From: Desulfurococcus amylolyticus Z-533
GTDB lineage: Archaea > Thermoproteota > Thermoprotei_A > Sulfolobales > Desulfurococcaceae
DNA: 64,000 nt
Reading direction: 5' to 3'
Assembly (NCBI RefSeq): GCF_000513855.1
Contig: NZ_KI911318.1
Location: 758,484 to 822,483, forward strand
The notes beneath the pieces are model-generated. The model did no database searches and was not told the DNA's origin. It saw nothing but the letters and a program-made list of their open reading frames with translations. Both the position numbers and the translations under genes were made by a program. Of the stretch, positions 28,453-37,772 are shown in pieces; the stretch's first letter is position 1; every line of letters begins with the position of its first letter.

Positions 28453-28686
28453 ATGTATAGAGTGAGAATTGAACCAAGGGAAAACTGTATATCTGACATG
28501 GTATGTGTCTCAATATGTCCCGACGTCTTCGAGATGAATCCTGAAGACAATAAGTCACAAATAGTCGAGAAATACAGGGAGAAAGGTAATATAGCAGTGG
28601 GCTTGATCCCAGATGACCTAGCTCAGTGCGCGCAGGATGCAGCTAATGCATGTCCTGTTCAAATAATACATGTTGAAAAAGCCTAG
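28453..28686 (+). CDS. Ferredoxin, single [4Fe-4S] with Asp ligand (Pyrococcus type)
   Basis: Small soluble electron carrier, 77 aa. The cluster motif is NCISDMVCVSICPDVF: the second ligand position holds Asp instead of Cys, as in Pyrococcus furiosus ferredoxin, while the last ligand lies in NACPVQII. An extra cysteine (LAQCAQD) and the middle region could provide the disulfide seen in that protein. It probably serves ferredoxin-dependent oxidoreductases of peptide and sugar catabolism (inference). It has its own promoter and is followed 45 bases later by the M20 peptidase gene. Confidence 0.92.
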   Translation: MYRVRIEPRENCISDMVCVSICPDVFEMNPEDNKSQIVEKYREKGNIAVGLIPDDLAQCAQDAANACPVQIIHVEKA

Positions 28687-28731
28687 TTTTTTTAAAACTA
28701 ACCATCCAACCCCATCTTTAGGGGATGCTCC

Positions 28732-29964
28732 TTGACTATTTCTCAAATACATGAGATAGCTAAAAAGATACTTGTTGATAGTATCAAGTTCCCCACTGTG
28801 CTTGGAGAAACCTATGAGGATATGGTTGACTATTACCGGGAGCAGTTATCGGAATATGGTATCCATGTGACAATACACAGGGTTCCCGATGAATTCCTTA
28901 GGAAGACTCTTCCCAGGGAGTTCAACCCTGAGAAACCCAGGTTCATATTGCTGGCTAGAATAGGTAGCGGTGAAAAGGTACTTCAATTCAATGGACATTA
29001 TGATGTAGTATCACCGGGAGAGGGCTGGGAGACGCCGCCCTTCGAGCCCGTTGTCAGGGATGATCTAGTATATGGGCGTGGCACAACGGATATGAAGGGT
29101 GGGATAGCGTCTATACTTACAGCCCTCATATCTCTTGCACAGGAGAGAAGAGAGCCAAGTGTAATTATCGAGGCCGCTCTTGTACCGGATGAAGAGATAG
29201 GGGGTAGGACTGGCACAGGCTACCTGGTTAACGAGCTTGGTAGTAGGCCTGACTATGTTATCATAGCTGAACCCTCCGGCTTAGATAACATCTATATCGG
29301 TCATAGAGGAAATGTATGGGGTATCATAAGGGTACATGGTAAGCAGGCTCACGGCTCAGCACCGTGGCTTGGAGACAACGCGTTCGAGAAGATGCTTGTG
29401 TTCGCGCAGGAATTCCTTAAGAGATATAGGGAGCGGGTTTCCTCCAGGAAGAGTAACTACCTATACGAGGATGAAAGAGCAGCCTATCCCACGATTACAC
29501 CGGGTGGACTCTTGATCGCACCTGGATCGATAAATATAGTGCCTGGAACAGCGGGTTTCAGCATAGATAGGAGGTTGATAGTTGAGGAGAGGGTTGAGGA
29601 TGTGATTGGAGAAATCCAGGAATTACTTGGTCAGGTCAGCAGGGAGCTCAATATAGATTCATCATTCACACTTGTAGAGTCCTCGCCGTCAGCGTTCACC
29701 CCGCCTGATAACAAGTATACTCAAATACTCGGTGAGATCATAAGGGAGAATACTGGTAGAGAACCTAGGAAAACCATATGTATTGGTGGGCTGGATTTGA
29801 GATACTATACAATTAAAGGAATACCAGCCGTATCATACGGACCAGGTGAGGTGGGGCTAGCTCATAAACCCAATGAATACATTAGGATAAGCGATGTAGT
29901 AAGGGTTAGCAAGATATATGTCGACTTTGCTAAGAGATTTGAGAAAATCCAGGTTGATACCTAG
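28732..29964 (+). CDS. M20-family metallopeptidase (ArgE/DapE/carboxypeptidase-like)
   Basis: Zinc-dependent deacylase or peptidase of 410 aa. Metal and catalytic motifs: FNGHYDVVSPG (His, Asp), RGTTDMKGG (bridging Asp), PDEEIGGRTG (catalytic Glu and metal Glu), IAEPSGL (Asp/Glu position) and a final AHKPNEY His. A lid dimerisation domain is inserted in the middle. Whether it acts on acetylornithine, succinyl-diaminopimelate or short peptides cannot be settled from sequence. The start is TTG at 28732; its 3' end lies directly beside the TnpB right-end sequence. Confidence 0.88.
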   Translation: MTISQIHEIAKKILVDSIKFPTVLGETYEDMVDYYREQLSEYGIHVTIHRVPDEFLRKTLPREFNPEKPRFILLARIGSGEKVLQFNGHYDVVSPGEGWETPPFEPVVRDDLVYGRGTTDMKGGIASILTALISLAQERREPSVIIEAALVPDEEIGGRTGTGYLVNELGSRPDYVIIAEPSGLDNIYIGHRGNVWGIIRVHGKQAHGSAPWLGDNAFEKMLVFAQEFLKRYRERVSSRKSNYLYEDERAAYPTITPGGLLIAPGSINIVPGTAGFSIDRRLIVEERVEDVIGEIQELLGQVSRELNIDSSFTLVESSPSAFTPPDNKYTQILGEIIRENTGREPRKTICIGGLDLRYYTIKGIPAVSYGPGEVGLAHKPNEYIRISDVVRVSKIYVDFAKRFEKIQVDT

Positions 29965-29990
29965 AATTGAGTAGCGGGAGTAGATTCGAG

Positions 29991-30062
29991 CCGACCTCCT
30001 CCCAGCTCTAAAGGGTTGGGGTTCCCTTTAGAGCGGGGGGTTCCCCGCATCTATTCGGGGCT
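29991..30062 (-). ncRNA. TnpB right-end / omega-RNA-like structured element, copy A
   Basis: Immediately 3' of the tnpB remnant on the minus strand is a compact GC-rich segment. It contains a perfect 11-bp stem (30005-30015 pairing with 30024-30034, loop of eight bases), a second 5-bp stem (CCCCG/CGGGG around 30044-30060), and ends in GGGAGGAGGTC. In IS200/IS605 systems the omega-RNA that guides TnpB is made from this place, overlapping the tnpB end and right end. Two other partial copies occur in this window. Expression is not shown; the homologous position is the evidence. Confidence 0.5.
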
Positions 30063-30069
30063 ACATCTT

Positions 30070-30306
30070 TTATCTGGAGGGCAGTCGATGGGGCCAGAGA
30101 TCCCCCATCTGGAGCTTAGCTAGTGTTCTTCTCTCAATGTTTAGAATCGCTATGTGGTCTCTATCCCCTTCGAAACCACATCTAGGGCATTTAAGTCTTC
30201 TATAACCGTTCTCCCTTAGCTTAGCCCCGCACCCAGGGCACTTAGTTGACGTTCCTCTAGGGTCAATAGTTACTACTGGGACACCGTGTTTCTCAGCCTG
30301 CCAGTC
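30070..30306 (-). pseudogene. TnpB (IS200/IS605-type) C-terminal remnant
   Basis: Only the last ~78 codons of a TnpB nuclease are recognisable: WQAEKHGVPVVTIDPRGTS, the zinc ribbon (CPGCG and CPRCGFEG) and the RuvC-III segment GDRDHIAILNIE with its Asp. The first two RuvC acidic motifs and the N-terminal RNA-binding part are absent. The open frame continues upstream to 30645, but that stretch is not TnpB-like and overlaps the oppositely oriented biotin-carboxylase gene. The element is therefore a decayed relic that kept its 3' end. Confidence 0.85.
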
Positions 30307-30508
30307 CGAGCGGGGTAACCCTAGATGTGAGCCCTGTGCCGTTGGGCTTGAAGGACGCCCATGACCCCCATATAGAGTGGTCAGTGACCACAGTGAAGCA
30401 CGGGGCCGGGGCACAATCAGTCCTAGGCAAACATACAACAACCTAGGACTGGAAATGGTTGGTTTTATTAAGTATGTGAGAATAATGTAGGTTAAGATAA
30501 GGAGGTCA
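30307..30508. other. Non-coding remnant between the tnpB relic and the carboxylase gene
   Basis: No gene is visible. On the plus strand, 30330-30410 shares patches (GCCCTG...TTGG...CCCATG...GTGAAGCA) with 63048-63110, suggesting both derive from the same degenerate element. The right part (30440-30500) is AT-rich with TATA-like TTTTATTAAG and holds the promoter of the downstream gene. Confidence 0.35.
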
Positions 30509-30511
30509 GTG

Positions 30512-32020
30512 ATGTCTAGGAGGATACTTATTGCTAATAAGGGAGAGGTGGCTGTAAGGATAGCCCGTACCCTTATTGAAAAAGGATACCACCCCTTAGG
30601 AGTATATGTCAGCAACGATGAGTTGAGCCCCCATAGAAGATACATGGTTGAAGAGGCGAAGATATCGAGCTACACAAACACAGAGGAGATTATTGAGGCT
30701 GCATTAGAGCTCGGTGCAGAAGCCATACACCCAGGGTACGGCTTACTCGAGAGCGAACCGGGGTTTTCCCAGGAGGTTGCACGCAGGGGATTAATATTCG
30801 TTGGCCCACCGCCTGGTCAAATAGAATTTGCTCGTGATAAACTAGCTGTCAAAACACTGGCGGAGAAGCTTGAAATACCGACCCTTCCATGGAGCCTTGT
30901 GAAAAACGAGGAGGATCTCGAGGAATTCGTAAGAACGTATGGCTATCCATTAATACTTAAACCCGTAAAAGGTAACTGGGGTAGGGGGCTTAGGATACTG
31001 TGGAGCGAGAAGGATCGAGACCAATTGAAGACCCTTATCAAGGAAGCCGAGAAAATATACAGGGATTCAAGGATATATGTCGAGCCATATATAACAAACG
31101 TTAAACACATAGAGATACAATTAATTGGTGACGGGGAGAAAGTAATTCATTTATATGATAGGGAATGCAGTATCCAGGATAACTACATGAAAATCCTTGT
31201 GGAGGCTCCCTCCACACTCCAAGTTAATGGTTTACGGGAAAAAATACTCAATTACGCCTTGTCAATCGGGGAAGCTATGAGGCTGAGAAATCTTGCAACA
31301 ATAGAGTTTCTATATGATGCAAGAAGTCGCAGTGTCTTCCTTAATGAAGTAAACATGGGTCTATCCCCTGAGCACGCTGTCACAGAGGCTGTCACTAGGA
31401 TTGACCTAGTTGAGAAGCAGGTTGAGGCGGCCCTATATTCTACAATAGGATTGAAGCAAGAAAACGTCTCATTGAATGGGTGGGCTTTCCAGGCCAAGGT
31501 ATTTAATAAAAACATATTCAGGGATGAGCCTTCAAGCGGCTTAATTAAGACTTATAACGAGCCCAACGGCTTAGGAGTAGCATGTGACACTGGGATAGCT
31601 CCAGGAGTTAAGGTAAGAGACGAGTACACCCTCTTGGTTAAGGTGCTTGCCTGGGGGAGCAGTAGGCTTATAGCTTTAAATAGGCTGAAGCGTGCCTTAA
31701 ACGATATATATATCAATGGAGTGCACACCAATATACCAGTGCTAAGGGAGATCCTTGACTCGAAGGATGTTGAAAACGGGATCTACAACACCAGATTCCT
31801 CGTGGAGAAGAGGGATGAAATTATCTCTAAGCTCAGAGAAAGAATGCTGCTCCACGCTATCGCATCTATCTCCCTGATCGAGTACGGTAGTAAGGAGGCA
31901 AGGAAAATACTTGGAGAAGGCAAGTTGAGTACTGAGAAGATAATGGAGAATGCTTCAAGAACAAAGAGGACAGCATGGTTCTACTACGCCAGGCTAAGGG
32001 AGAGGATTAGGAGAAAATAA
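30512..32020 (+). CDS. Biotin carboxylase homologue with altered active site
   Basis: ATP-grasp protein of 502 aa with the full biotin carboxylase fold order: N-terminal RRILIANKGEVAVRIART, HPGYGLLSE-like AIHPGYGLLESEP, ATP-grasp, and C-terminal domain. Key sites differ from active enzymes. The Gly-rich loop normally GGGGKG reads KGNWGRG, the DCSxQRRxQK segment reads ECSIQDNYMK, and the catalytic Asn-x-Arg of EMNTRIQVEH is replaced in EVNMGLSPEH (Arg to Gly). The later GHAIECR-like segment reads GWAFQAK. ATP or biotin carboxylation may be lost or changed. ATG 30512 follows a perfect AAGGAGGTC ribosome site; GTG 30509 is less likely. Confidence 0.82.
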   Translation: MSRRILIANKGEVAVRIARTLIEKGYHPLGVYVSNDELSPHRRYMVEEAKISSYTNTEEIIEAALELGAEAIHPGYGLLESEPGFSQEVARRGLIFVGPPPGQIEFARDKLAVKTLAEKLEIPTLPWSLVKNEEDLEEFVRTYGYPLILKPVKGNWGRGLRILWSEKDRDQLKTLIKEAEKIYRDSRIYVEPYITNVKHIEIQLIGDGEKVIHLYDRECSIQDNYMKILVEAPSTLQVNGLREKILNYALSIGEAMRLRNLATIEFLYDARSRSVFLNEVNMGLSPEHAVTEAVTRIDLVEKQVEAALYSTIGLKQENVSLNGWAFQAKVFNKNIFRDEPSSGLIKTYNEPNGLGVACDTGIAPGVKVRDEYTLLVKVLAWGSSRLIALNRLKRALNDIYINGVHTNIPVLREILDSKDVENGIYNTRFLVEKRDEIISKLRERMLLHAIASISLIEYGSKEARKILGEGKLSTEKIMENASRTKRTAWFYYARLRERIRRK

Positions 32021-32045
32021 GGTTGGAGAGGCCTTCCGCCGATGC

Positions 32046-32062
32046 ACGTGTTTTCAACACGT
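32046..32062. other. Perfect 7-bp stem with 3-base loop
   Basis: ACGTGTT and AACACGT flank a TTC loop 26 bases after the carboxylase-homologue stop. It could be an RNA 3'-end structure or a protein-binding palindrome; no T-run follows directly. Confidence 0.35.
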
Positions 32063-32124
32063 CTTAGATATCAATAGTTTCCTATGCATCATTGACTATA
32101 TACTATTAATAGATGTATATAGGA

Positions 32125-32136
32125 AAGCTTTTTATC
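32125..32136 (+). promoter_or_regulatory. TATA box for PEP synthase
   Basis: AAGCTTTTTATC lies 42 bases before the ppsA ATG; the predicted transcript would start near 32157 and include the AAAAGGTGG ribosome site. Confidence 0.5.
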
Positions 32137-32177
32137 CCTCATAAGTATTCTTTGAAGACGAGCGAAAAGGTGGTTAA

Positions 32178-34670
32178 ATGAATAAGGAGAACAAGTTCGT
32201 TCTATGGCTTGAGGAAGTTAGAAAAGAAGATGTCCCATTGGTTGGAGGTAAGAATGCAAACCTCGGAGAAATGATTAATGCTGGGATCCCAGTACCACCT
32301 GGATTTGCTGTTACAGCATACGCATTCAAGTACTTCCTTGAGAAGACGGGGCTTGGCGAGAAAATATATGGCATGCTGAGGAAGCTCGATGTAAACAATA
32401 CTAAGGAACTTGAGGAGACAACCGCGAAAATAAGAGAAATGATAATGAACCAGCCTATGCCTCCAGAAGTAGAGGAGGAGATAAAGAAGTACTATATCGA
32501 GCTGGCAAAGAAGCTAGGTATGGATCCAAACAAGCTTAGAGTAGCTGTTAGAAGTAGTGCTACAGCAGAGGACCTGCCAGAGGCTAGTTTCGCTGGACAA
32601 CAGGACACCTACCTAAACGTGTATGGAGCCGACAGCGTAGTATACCATGTTAAGAGATGCTGGGCAAGCCTCTTCACCGCAAGAGCAACATTCTACCGTG
32701 TTGCCCAGGGCATTCCACACGAGAAAACATTCATGAGTGTAACGGTTCAGAAGATGGTTAACAGCAGAAGTGCAGGCGTAATGTTCACACTTCACCCTGT
32801 AACAGGAGATGAGAATGTCGTAGTGATAGAGGGTAGCTGGGGTCTAGGTGAGTCAGTCGTAGGCGGTAAGGTTACTCCCGACGAGTTCGTTGTGGATAAG
32901 AAGACACTTAGCATAGTGGAAAAGCACATCAATAGAAAGATATTCATGATAACATTCGATCCAGCTCTAGGTAAAAACGTCCACTTGAAATGGGATGATC
33001 AGAAAGGTAGGTGGGTTGCTGAGGAAGGCGAAAACATTAGCCCGCCCCTAGCTCAGGTAGCCAATCCAGATAAGCAGGCATTGACAGAGGAAGAGGTTAG
33101 GAAGCTTGCTGAGCTGGCATTATTGATCCAGAGGCACTATGGTAAACACATGGATATTGAGTGGGCAATCGACTCTGACCTACAGTTCCCAGCCAACGTA
33201 TTTATTGTGCAGGCAAGACCAGAGACGGTTTGGAGTACCAGGAAGGCTAAGGAAGCCGAAAAGAAACCAGAGGAGGTAAAGGGTAAAACCGTGAAGCTAG
33301 GTGAAGCAAAAGTACTAATTAGGGGGCTGCCAGCTTCACCAGGTATTGGTGCTGGTGTTGCTAAAGTCATATTCGACCCGAAGAGCAAGGAGGCCATGGA
33401 GTTCAAGGAAGGTGACATACTGGTAACAAAGATGACTGATCCTGATTGGGTACCATTAATGAAGAAAGCTAGAGCAATAGTAACCGATGAGGGAGGTATG
33501 ACAAGTCACGCTGCAATAGTTAGCCGTGAGCTGGGTATTCCAGCAGTCGTTGGAACAGGCAATGCCACACAGGTCATTAAATCTGGTGTGGAGGTAACTG
33601 TTGATGGTGGCAGGGGAGTAATATATGAGGGTATAGTTGAGGAACTAGTAAAGCCAAAAGCTGAGGCGAAGACCGAGGGAGTAGTTGCAGCAGTAGGTAT
33701 CAGCCCTGAGCAACTACTGCCATTATACCCTGTCACAGCTACAAGGATATACATGAACCTCGGTGAGCCAGACGCTATTGAGAAATACAAGGATCTACCC
33801 TTCGATGGCATAGGCCTAATGAGGATAGAGTTCATATTCACTGACTGGGTACAGTATCACCCATTATATCTAATTGAGATAGGTAAGCCGGAAATAGTCG
33901 TCAACAAGCTGGCTGAGGGTATAGCTAAGGTTGCACAGGCAATATATCCAAGGCCAGTTGTAGTGAGATTCAGCGACTTCAAGACAAATGAGTACCGTGG
34001 ATTGAAAGGCGGCGAGAAATATGAGCCTGAGGAGAGGAACCCGATGATAGGATGGCGTGGAGTCAGCAGGTACATTCACCCGAAGTATGAGCCAGGCTTC
34101 AGGTTAGAGGTTAGAGCCATTAGGAAAGTAAGAGAAGAAATGGGATTAAGCAACGTATGGGTAATGTTCCCATTTGTCAGGACAACGTGGGAGCTTGATA
34201 AAGCCATTAAGATAATGGAGGAGGAGGGATTAAAGAGGAGTAAGGACTTCAAGGTATGGGCAATGGCTGAGGTACCAAGCATAGCACTACTGGCTGATAA
34301 GTTCGCTGAGTACGTTGATGGATTCAGTATAGGTAGCAACGACCTCACGCAGTTGGTGCTTGGTGCAGACAGAGACAGCAATATACTCGCTGAAATGGGC
34401 TACTTTGATGAGAGAGATCCAGCTGTACTAGAAGCGATTAGAATGATAATTGAGAAGGCTCATAGTAAGGGAGCTACTGTAAGCATTTGTGGGCAAGCTC
34501 CAAGCGTATACCCAGAGATAGTGGAGTTCCTGGTAAGGCTAGGAATAGACAGCATAAGTGTCAACCCAGACGCAGTGATATCAACAAGGAGGCTAGTGGC
34601 AAGCGTTGAGAGAAAGATCATGTTAGAGAGGCTGAATAAGATAATTGAGAAGCTGAAGGACTTCGAGTAA
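32178..34670 (+). CDS. ppsA: Phosphoenolpyruvate synthase
   Basis: Converts pyruvate, ATP and water to PEP, AMP and phosphate; in archaea it serves gluconeogenesis and sometimes the glycolytic direction. 830 aa with the three usual domains: N-terminal ATP-grasp ([34 protein letters not shown]), the swivelling phospho-His domain ([21 protein letters not shown]), and the PEP/pyruvate barrel ([20 protein letters not shown]). No unusual residues seen. Strong ribosome site GGTGG before the ATG and its own TATA box. Codon choice is clean and uniform, as expected for a highly expressed gene. Confidence 0.96.
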   Translation: MNKENKFVLWLEEVRKEDVPLVGGKNANLGEMINAGIPVPPGFAVTAYAFKYFLEKTGLGEKIYGMLRKLDVNNTKELEETTAKIREMIMNQPMPPEVEEEIKKYYIELAKKLGMDPNKLRVAVRSSATAEDLPEASFAGQQDTYLNVYGADSVVYHVKRCWASLFTARATFYRVAQGIPHEKTFMSVTVQKMVNSRSAGVMFTLHPVTGDENVVVIEGSWGLGESVVGGKVTPDEFVVDKKTLSIVEKHINRKIFMITFDPALGKNVHLKWDDQKGRWVAEEGENISPPLAQVANPDKQALTEEEVRKLAELALLIQRHYGKHMDIEWAIDSDLQFPANVFIVQARPETVWSTRKAKEAEKKPEEVKGKTVKLGEAKVLIRGLPASPGIGAGVAKVIFDPKSKEAMEFKEGDILVTKMTDPDWVPLMKKARAIVTDEGGMTSHAAIVSRELGIPAVVGTGNATQVIKSGVEVTVDGGRGVIYEGIVEELVKPKAEAKTEGVVAAVGISPEQLLPLYPVTATRIYMNLGEPDAIEKYKDLPFDGIGLMRIEFIFTDWVQYHPLYLIEIGKPEIVVNKLAEGIAKVAQAIYPRPVVVRFSDFKTNEYRGLKGGEKYEPEERNPMIGWRGVSRYIHPKYEPGFRLEVRAIRKVREEMGLSNVWVMFPFVRTTWELDKAIKIMEEEGLKRSKDFKVWAMAEVPSIALLADKFAEYVDGFSIGSNDLTQLVLGADRDSNILAEMGYFDERDPAVLEAIRMIIEKAHSKGATVSICGQAPSVYPEIVEFLVRLGIDSISVNPDAVISTRRLVASVERKIMLERLNKIIEKLKDFE

Positions 34671-34702
34671 TTTTTCCCTAAAAATCATTTTTAATCCTTT
34701 AA
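34671..34702 (+). terminator. T-rich tracts after ppsA
   Basis: Two T5 runs separated by an A-rich stretch directly follow the ppsA stop, a pattern typical of archaeal transcription end sites. Confidence 0.45.
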
Positions 34703-34802
34703 CCCGTTCAGCCAGCGATCAGCACTGGTAATATTAATCTAAATATGTTTTCCATAAACGTTTATATAGTATATACTATCTCTATTATTTCTTGGTGGAA
34801 CC

Positions 34803-36134
34803 ATGGCCAGGAAGGTAGTTATACTGGGGGCTAGTGGAAGAGATTTCCACAACTTCAACATGTTCTATAGGGATAACCCTAACTATAGGGTCGTAGCATT
34901 TCTCCAGACCCAGATACCGGGTATCTCGGGCAGGCGTTATCCACCATCGCTGGCTGGATCATTATATCCCGATGGTATCCCGGTTCTAAGCATGGATTAC
35001 CTGGAGAAAATAGTTAAGACGTATGGGGTGGAAGAGGCTGTACTAGCCTACAGTGATTTAACTTATAGTGAATTAGGCTCAGTCCTCTCCCGTGTTACAT
35101 CCCTAGGGTTAACCTTCAAGATCCTGGGTCCCATGGATACCATGCTTGAGAGTATAAAGCCTCTCATAGCTGTTACAGGTGTTAAAACAGGAGCCGGTAA
35201 AAGCATGGTTTCAAGAGAAGTAGCCCTTGAATTGAAGAGACGGGGGCTGAGGGTTGGGGTGGTTAGACATCCGATGCCATATGGGGATCTAGAGAAATCA
35301 GTTGTTCAGAGTTTCCACAGCTTTGAGGACCTGGATAGGTATAATGCAACAATAGAGGAGAGGGAGGAATATGAGCACTACTTGAGGCTAGGGTTCTCGG
35401 TTTACGCCGGGGTTGACTATGGTAGGATACTTAGAGTACTTGAATCCGAGAACGATATAATACTATGGGATGGAGGCAATAATGACTGGCCATTCTATAA
35501 GCCAGACTTCATGATAACTGTTGCAGACGCTATGAGGCCTGGCATAGAGGTTTCATCGTTCCCAGGTGAGGTAAACCTCAGGATGTGTGATGCAGTAATA
35601 ATAAACAAGGTTGATCAAGCCAGACCAGGGGCTGTTGAGAAAATAAAGGAGAATATAAAGAGCAGGAATCCCAATGCATATGTAAGCCTGGGAGAAAGCG
35701 TTGTCACAGTAGATAACCCCAAGCTAATCGAGGGTAGAAGGGTATTAGTTATCGAGGACTCACCCACTGTAACGCATGGCGGAGCACCATACGCGGCTGG
35801 CTATGTAGCAGCATTGAAGCATGGGGCTCAACCAGTTGATCCACGGCCATTCGCAACCGGCTTCTTCCAGAAAATATATGAGGAGTACCCACATATGGGC
35901 CCGGTTCTCCCGAGCACAGGGTATAGGCCAGAACAATTGAAGGAGCTTGAGGAAACCATAAGGAGGGCTCCGGTAGATGCTGTTGTGCTTGGAACACCCT
36001 CAGACATAACCAGGCTTATAAAACTGGATAAACCGGTTGTGAGAGTAGAGTTTAAACTGAAGATTGTTGAGGGGCCCACGATAAAGGAGTATGTTGACAT
36101 GTTTATGGAGAAGGCGAGGAAAAAAGTCTTGTAG
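34803..36134 (+). CDS. COG2403-family P-loop protein (cyclic 2,3-diphosphoglycerate synthetase-like)
   Basis: 443-aa protein with an N-terminal Rossmann-like domain (KVVILGASGRDFHNFN), a central P-loop (AVTGVKTGAGKSMVSRE), an acidic strand (DIILWDGGNNDWPF) and NKVD-like base-recognition (VIINKVDQARPGA). The family is annotated as predicted GTPase and is related to cyclic 2,3-diphosphoglycerate synthetase, an enzyme of thermoprotectant synthesis; which activity this member has is not known. ATG preceded by GGTGGAACC. It converges on the secreted phosphoesterase gene with a three-base gap. Confidence 0.7.
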   Translation: MARKVVILGASGRDFHNFNMFYRDNPNYRVVAFLQTQIPGISGRRYPPSLAGSLYPDGIPVLSMDYLEKIVKTYGVEEAVLAYSDLTYSELGSVLSRVTSLGLTFKILGPMDTMLESIKPLIAVTGVKTGAGKSMVSREVALELKRRGLRVGVVRHPMPYGDLEKSVVQSFHSFEDLDRYNATIEEREEYEHYLRLGFSVYAGVDYGRILRVLESENDIILWDGGNNDWPFYKPDFMITVADAMRPGIEVSSFPGEVNLRMCDAVIINKVDQARPGAVEKIKENIKSRNPNAYVSLGESVVTVDNPKLIEGRRVLVIEDSPTVTHGGAPYAAGYVAALKHGAQPVDPRPFATGFFQKIYEEYPHMGPVLPSTGYRPEQLKELEETIRRAPVDAVVLGTPSDITRLIKLDKPVVRVEFKLKIVEGPTIKEYVDMFMEKARKKVL

Positions 36135-36137
36135 CTA

Positions 36138-37652
36138 CTACGTCTTTTTCCTGGTTAAAACATAGACTAGTCCAGTCAGGAACGCTATAGTCAACACTAT
36201 CACTAAGTAGATGTAGTCTTCTCCACTACTAATTCTCTCCGTAAACGTCTCGGTTATTGTTGTGGTATTGGTCACTGTGGTTGTCCACGTTATCTTTTGC
36301 GTCTCTACAATAGATACCGTTGTATATATTGTAGTGGGCTGAGTCACAGTAGTTGTCTCAGTTATTGTTGTCGGCTTAGTCACTGTTCTAGTGATGTATG
36401 CGACAGTGGTTGATGTAACTGTTTCAGTTTTCACTACTTGGCTAGGTGTCTCTACAGAGATTTCTTCACCTTGTATAAACTGTGATAAGTCTAGTCCTTC
36501 AGGTATACCATTGATAACTATTGGCTGGTCACTAGTTCCCTGCATGATATACACATAGTAATCGAGGTTTTGAGAGATATATAGCCTATGTGTAACGGGA
36601 TCTATTGAGAATACCACGCTGGCTGACGCTGGTATCTTGGCTACAATGTTTATCACTGTCTTCCCTGCTGTAAAGCGTAGCCTCACAGGGTATTCAACTG
36701 GCTCCCTATATATGTTTTTCTTCGAGTTAACCACCGAATAAGCTGTTGTATTCAATGGTATCACTTTTAATGTCCCACTATCATCACCCAGTGCTATTGG
36801 GGTATACGTGTATGTTCCATTAGGATAAAGGATTAACACTAGGTAGTGGTATACACTACTGCACTCAGCGCCAGGTGTTATTACATCACTACAGGAATAC
36901 AATGGAGAACCAGCACTACCTACTATGAGGAACTCTGTATTATTGTAACTATATTTAACCCATGCATGGAAGTGTGCCTGTAGCACTAGGGCCGGCCATC
37001 CATAGTTATTCATGTAATTCAATAACACGGTATCATATCCTATTTTCAGGTTATGGTTTACATTTGGGTAGAGGGGCCTATGGAATCCAAGTATTAGGTG
37101 TTTACCCCCGGTGTAATTATATACAGCCTTAACCTGGTTACCCCACGTAGTTATATCTGCCTCGGAATTAATCAGGGCTATTCTCCACCCAGGTATATCG
37201 TCAATAGTGATATTGTCTGACCCTATATACTGTCTCCATAGATCGATGCCCGTGGCATTTAATCCACTATAGGTCACGTCATGGTTTCCAGGTATCATCC
37301 AAATGTTTTCTAGACGGGTCCTATTAAGGATTCCATATAATCTATCATACTGTTCAGGTGTGCCTAATCCCACGTTATCTCCAAGCCCTATCACGGCTAG
37401 CGGAAGAGCATTCTCCGCTTCGTTTATAGCCTGGTAGAATACCTCTGGTGGATCCACAGCGTTCACATCCGGGGGCCTATTGTCACCGATCACTATTAAA
37501 GGATACCATGGTAGATTATCCGGGATCACGATACGGGTTTTCACGTATAATGGCACCACGGTTGATGCATCAGCATTTAAAAGAGGTGTTGCAATTGGCG
37601 GGACAAGCAGTGATGCCAGGATTATCAGGATGTACATAGCCCATTTATTCAA
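36138..37652 (-). CDS. Secreted, membrane-anchored metallophosphoesterase
   Basis: 504 aa. An N-terminal signal helix (ILIILASLLVPPIATPLL) directs export. The phosphoesterase core shows IVIGDNR (first metal motif, Asn replacing the usual His), GLGDNVG, MIPGNHDVTYSG, GFHRPLY and VLQAHFHAW. A beta-rich region follows, then a Thr/Val-rich stalk (about 405-470) and a C-terminal membrane helix with RKKT tail. It probably acts at the outer face of the cell on phosphate esters. A paralogue-like gene of the same design lies at 39860. The start is TTG at 37652; ATG 37637 is an alternative. Confidence 0.82.
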   Translation of the reverse strand: MNKWAMYILIILASLLVPPIATPLLNADASTVVPLYVKTRIVIPDNLPWYPLIVIGDNRPPDVNAVDPPEVFYQAINEAENALPLAVIGLGDNVGLGTPEQYDRLYGILNRTRLENIWMIPGNHDVTYSGLNATGIDLWRQYIGSDNITIDDIPGWRIALINSEADITTWGNQVKAVYNYTGGKHLILGFHRPLYPNVNHNLKIGYDTVLLNYMNNYGWPALVLQAHFHAWVKYSYNNTEFLIVGSAGSPLYSCSDVITPGAECSSVYHYLVLILYPNGTYTYTPIALGDDSGTLKVIPLNTTAYSVVNSKKNIYREPVEYPVRLRFTAGKTVINIVAKIPASASVVFSIDPVTHRLYISQNLDYYVYIMQGTSDQPIVINGIPEGLDLSQFIQGEEISVETPSQVVKTETVTSTTVAYITRTVTKPTTITETTTVTQPTTIYTTVSIVETQKITWTTTVTNTTTITETFTERISSGEDYIYLVIVLTIAFLTGLVYVLTRKKT

Positions 37653-37772
37653 TATATCACGCTCCTCAACAGGGTTATAACCATCTATGGAGGAGCAGGT
37701 ATATAAGTTAATTAAATCTATTCTTAGGAATATGATGGAAGTGGATAAGCGGGTTTAACACCGGTGTAAAAA

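Noticed and set aside
30307-30645. Upstream extension of the tnpB-remnant reading frame
   Set aside because: No TnpB similarity, and it overlaps the well-supported start of the biotin-carboxylase homologue on the other strand.
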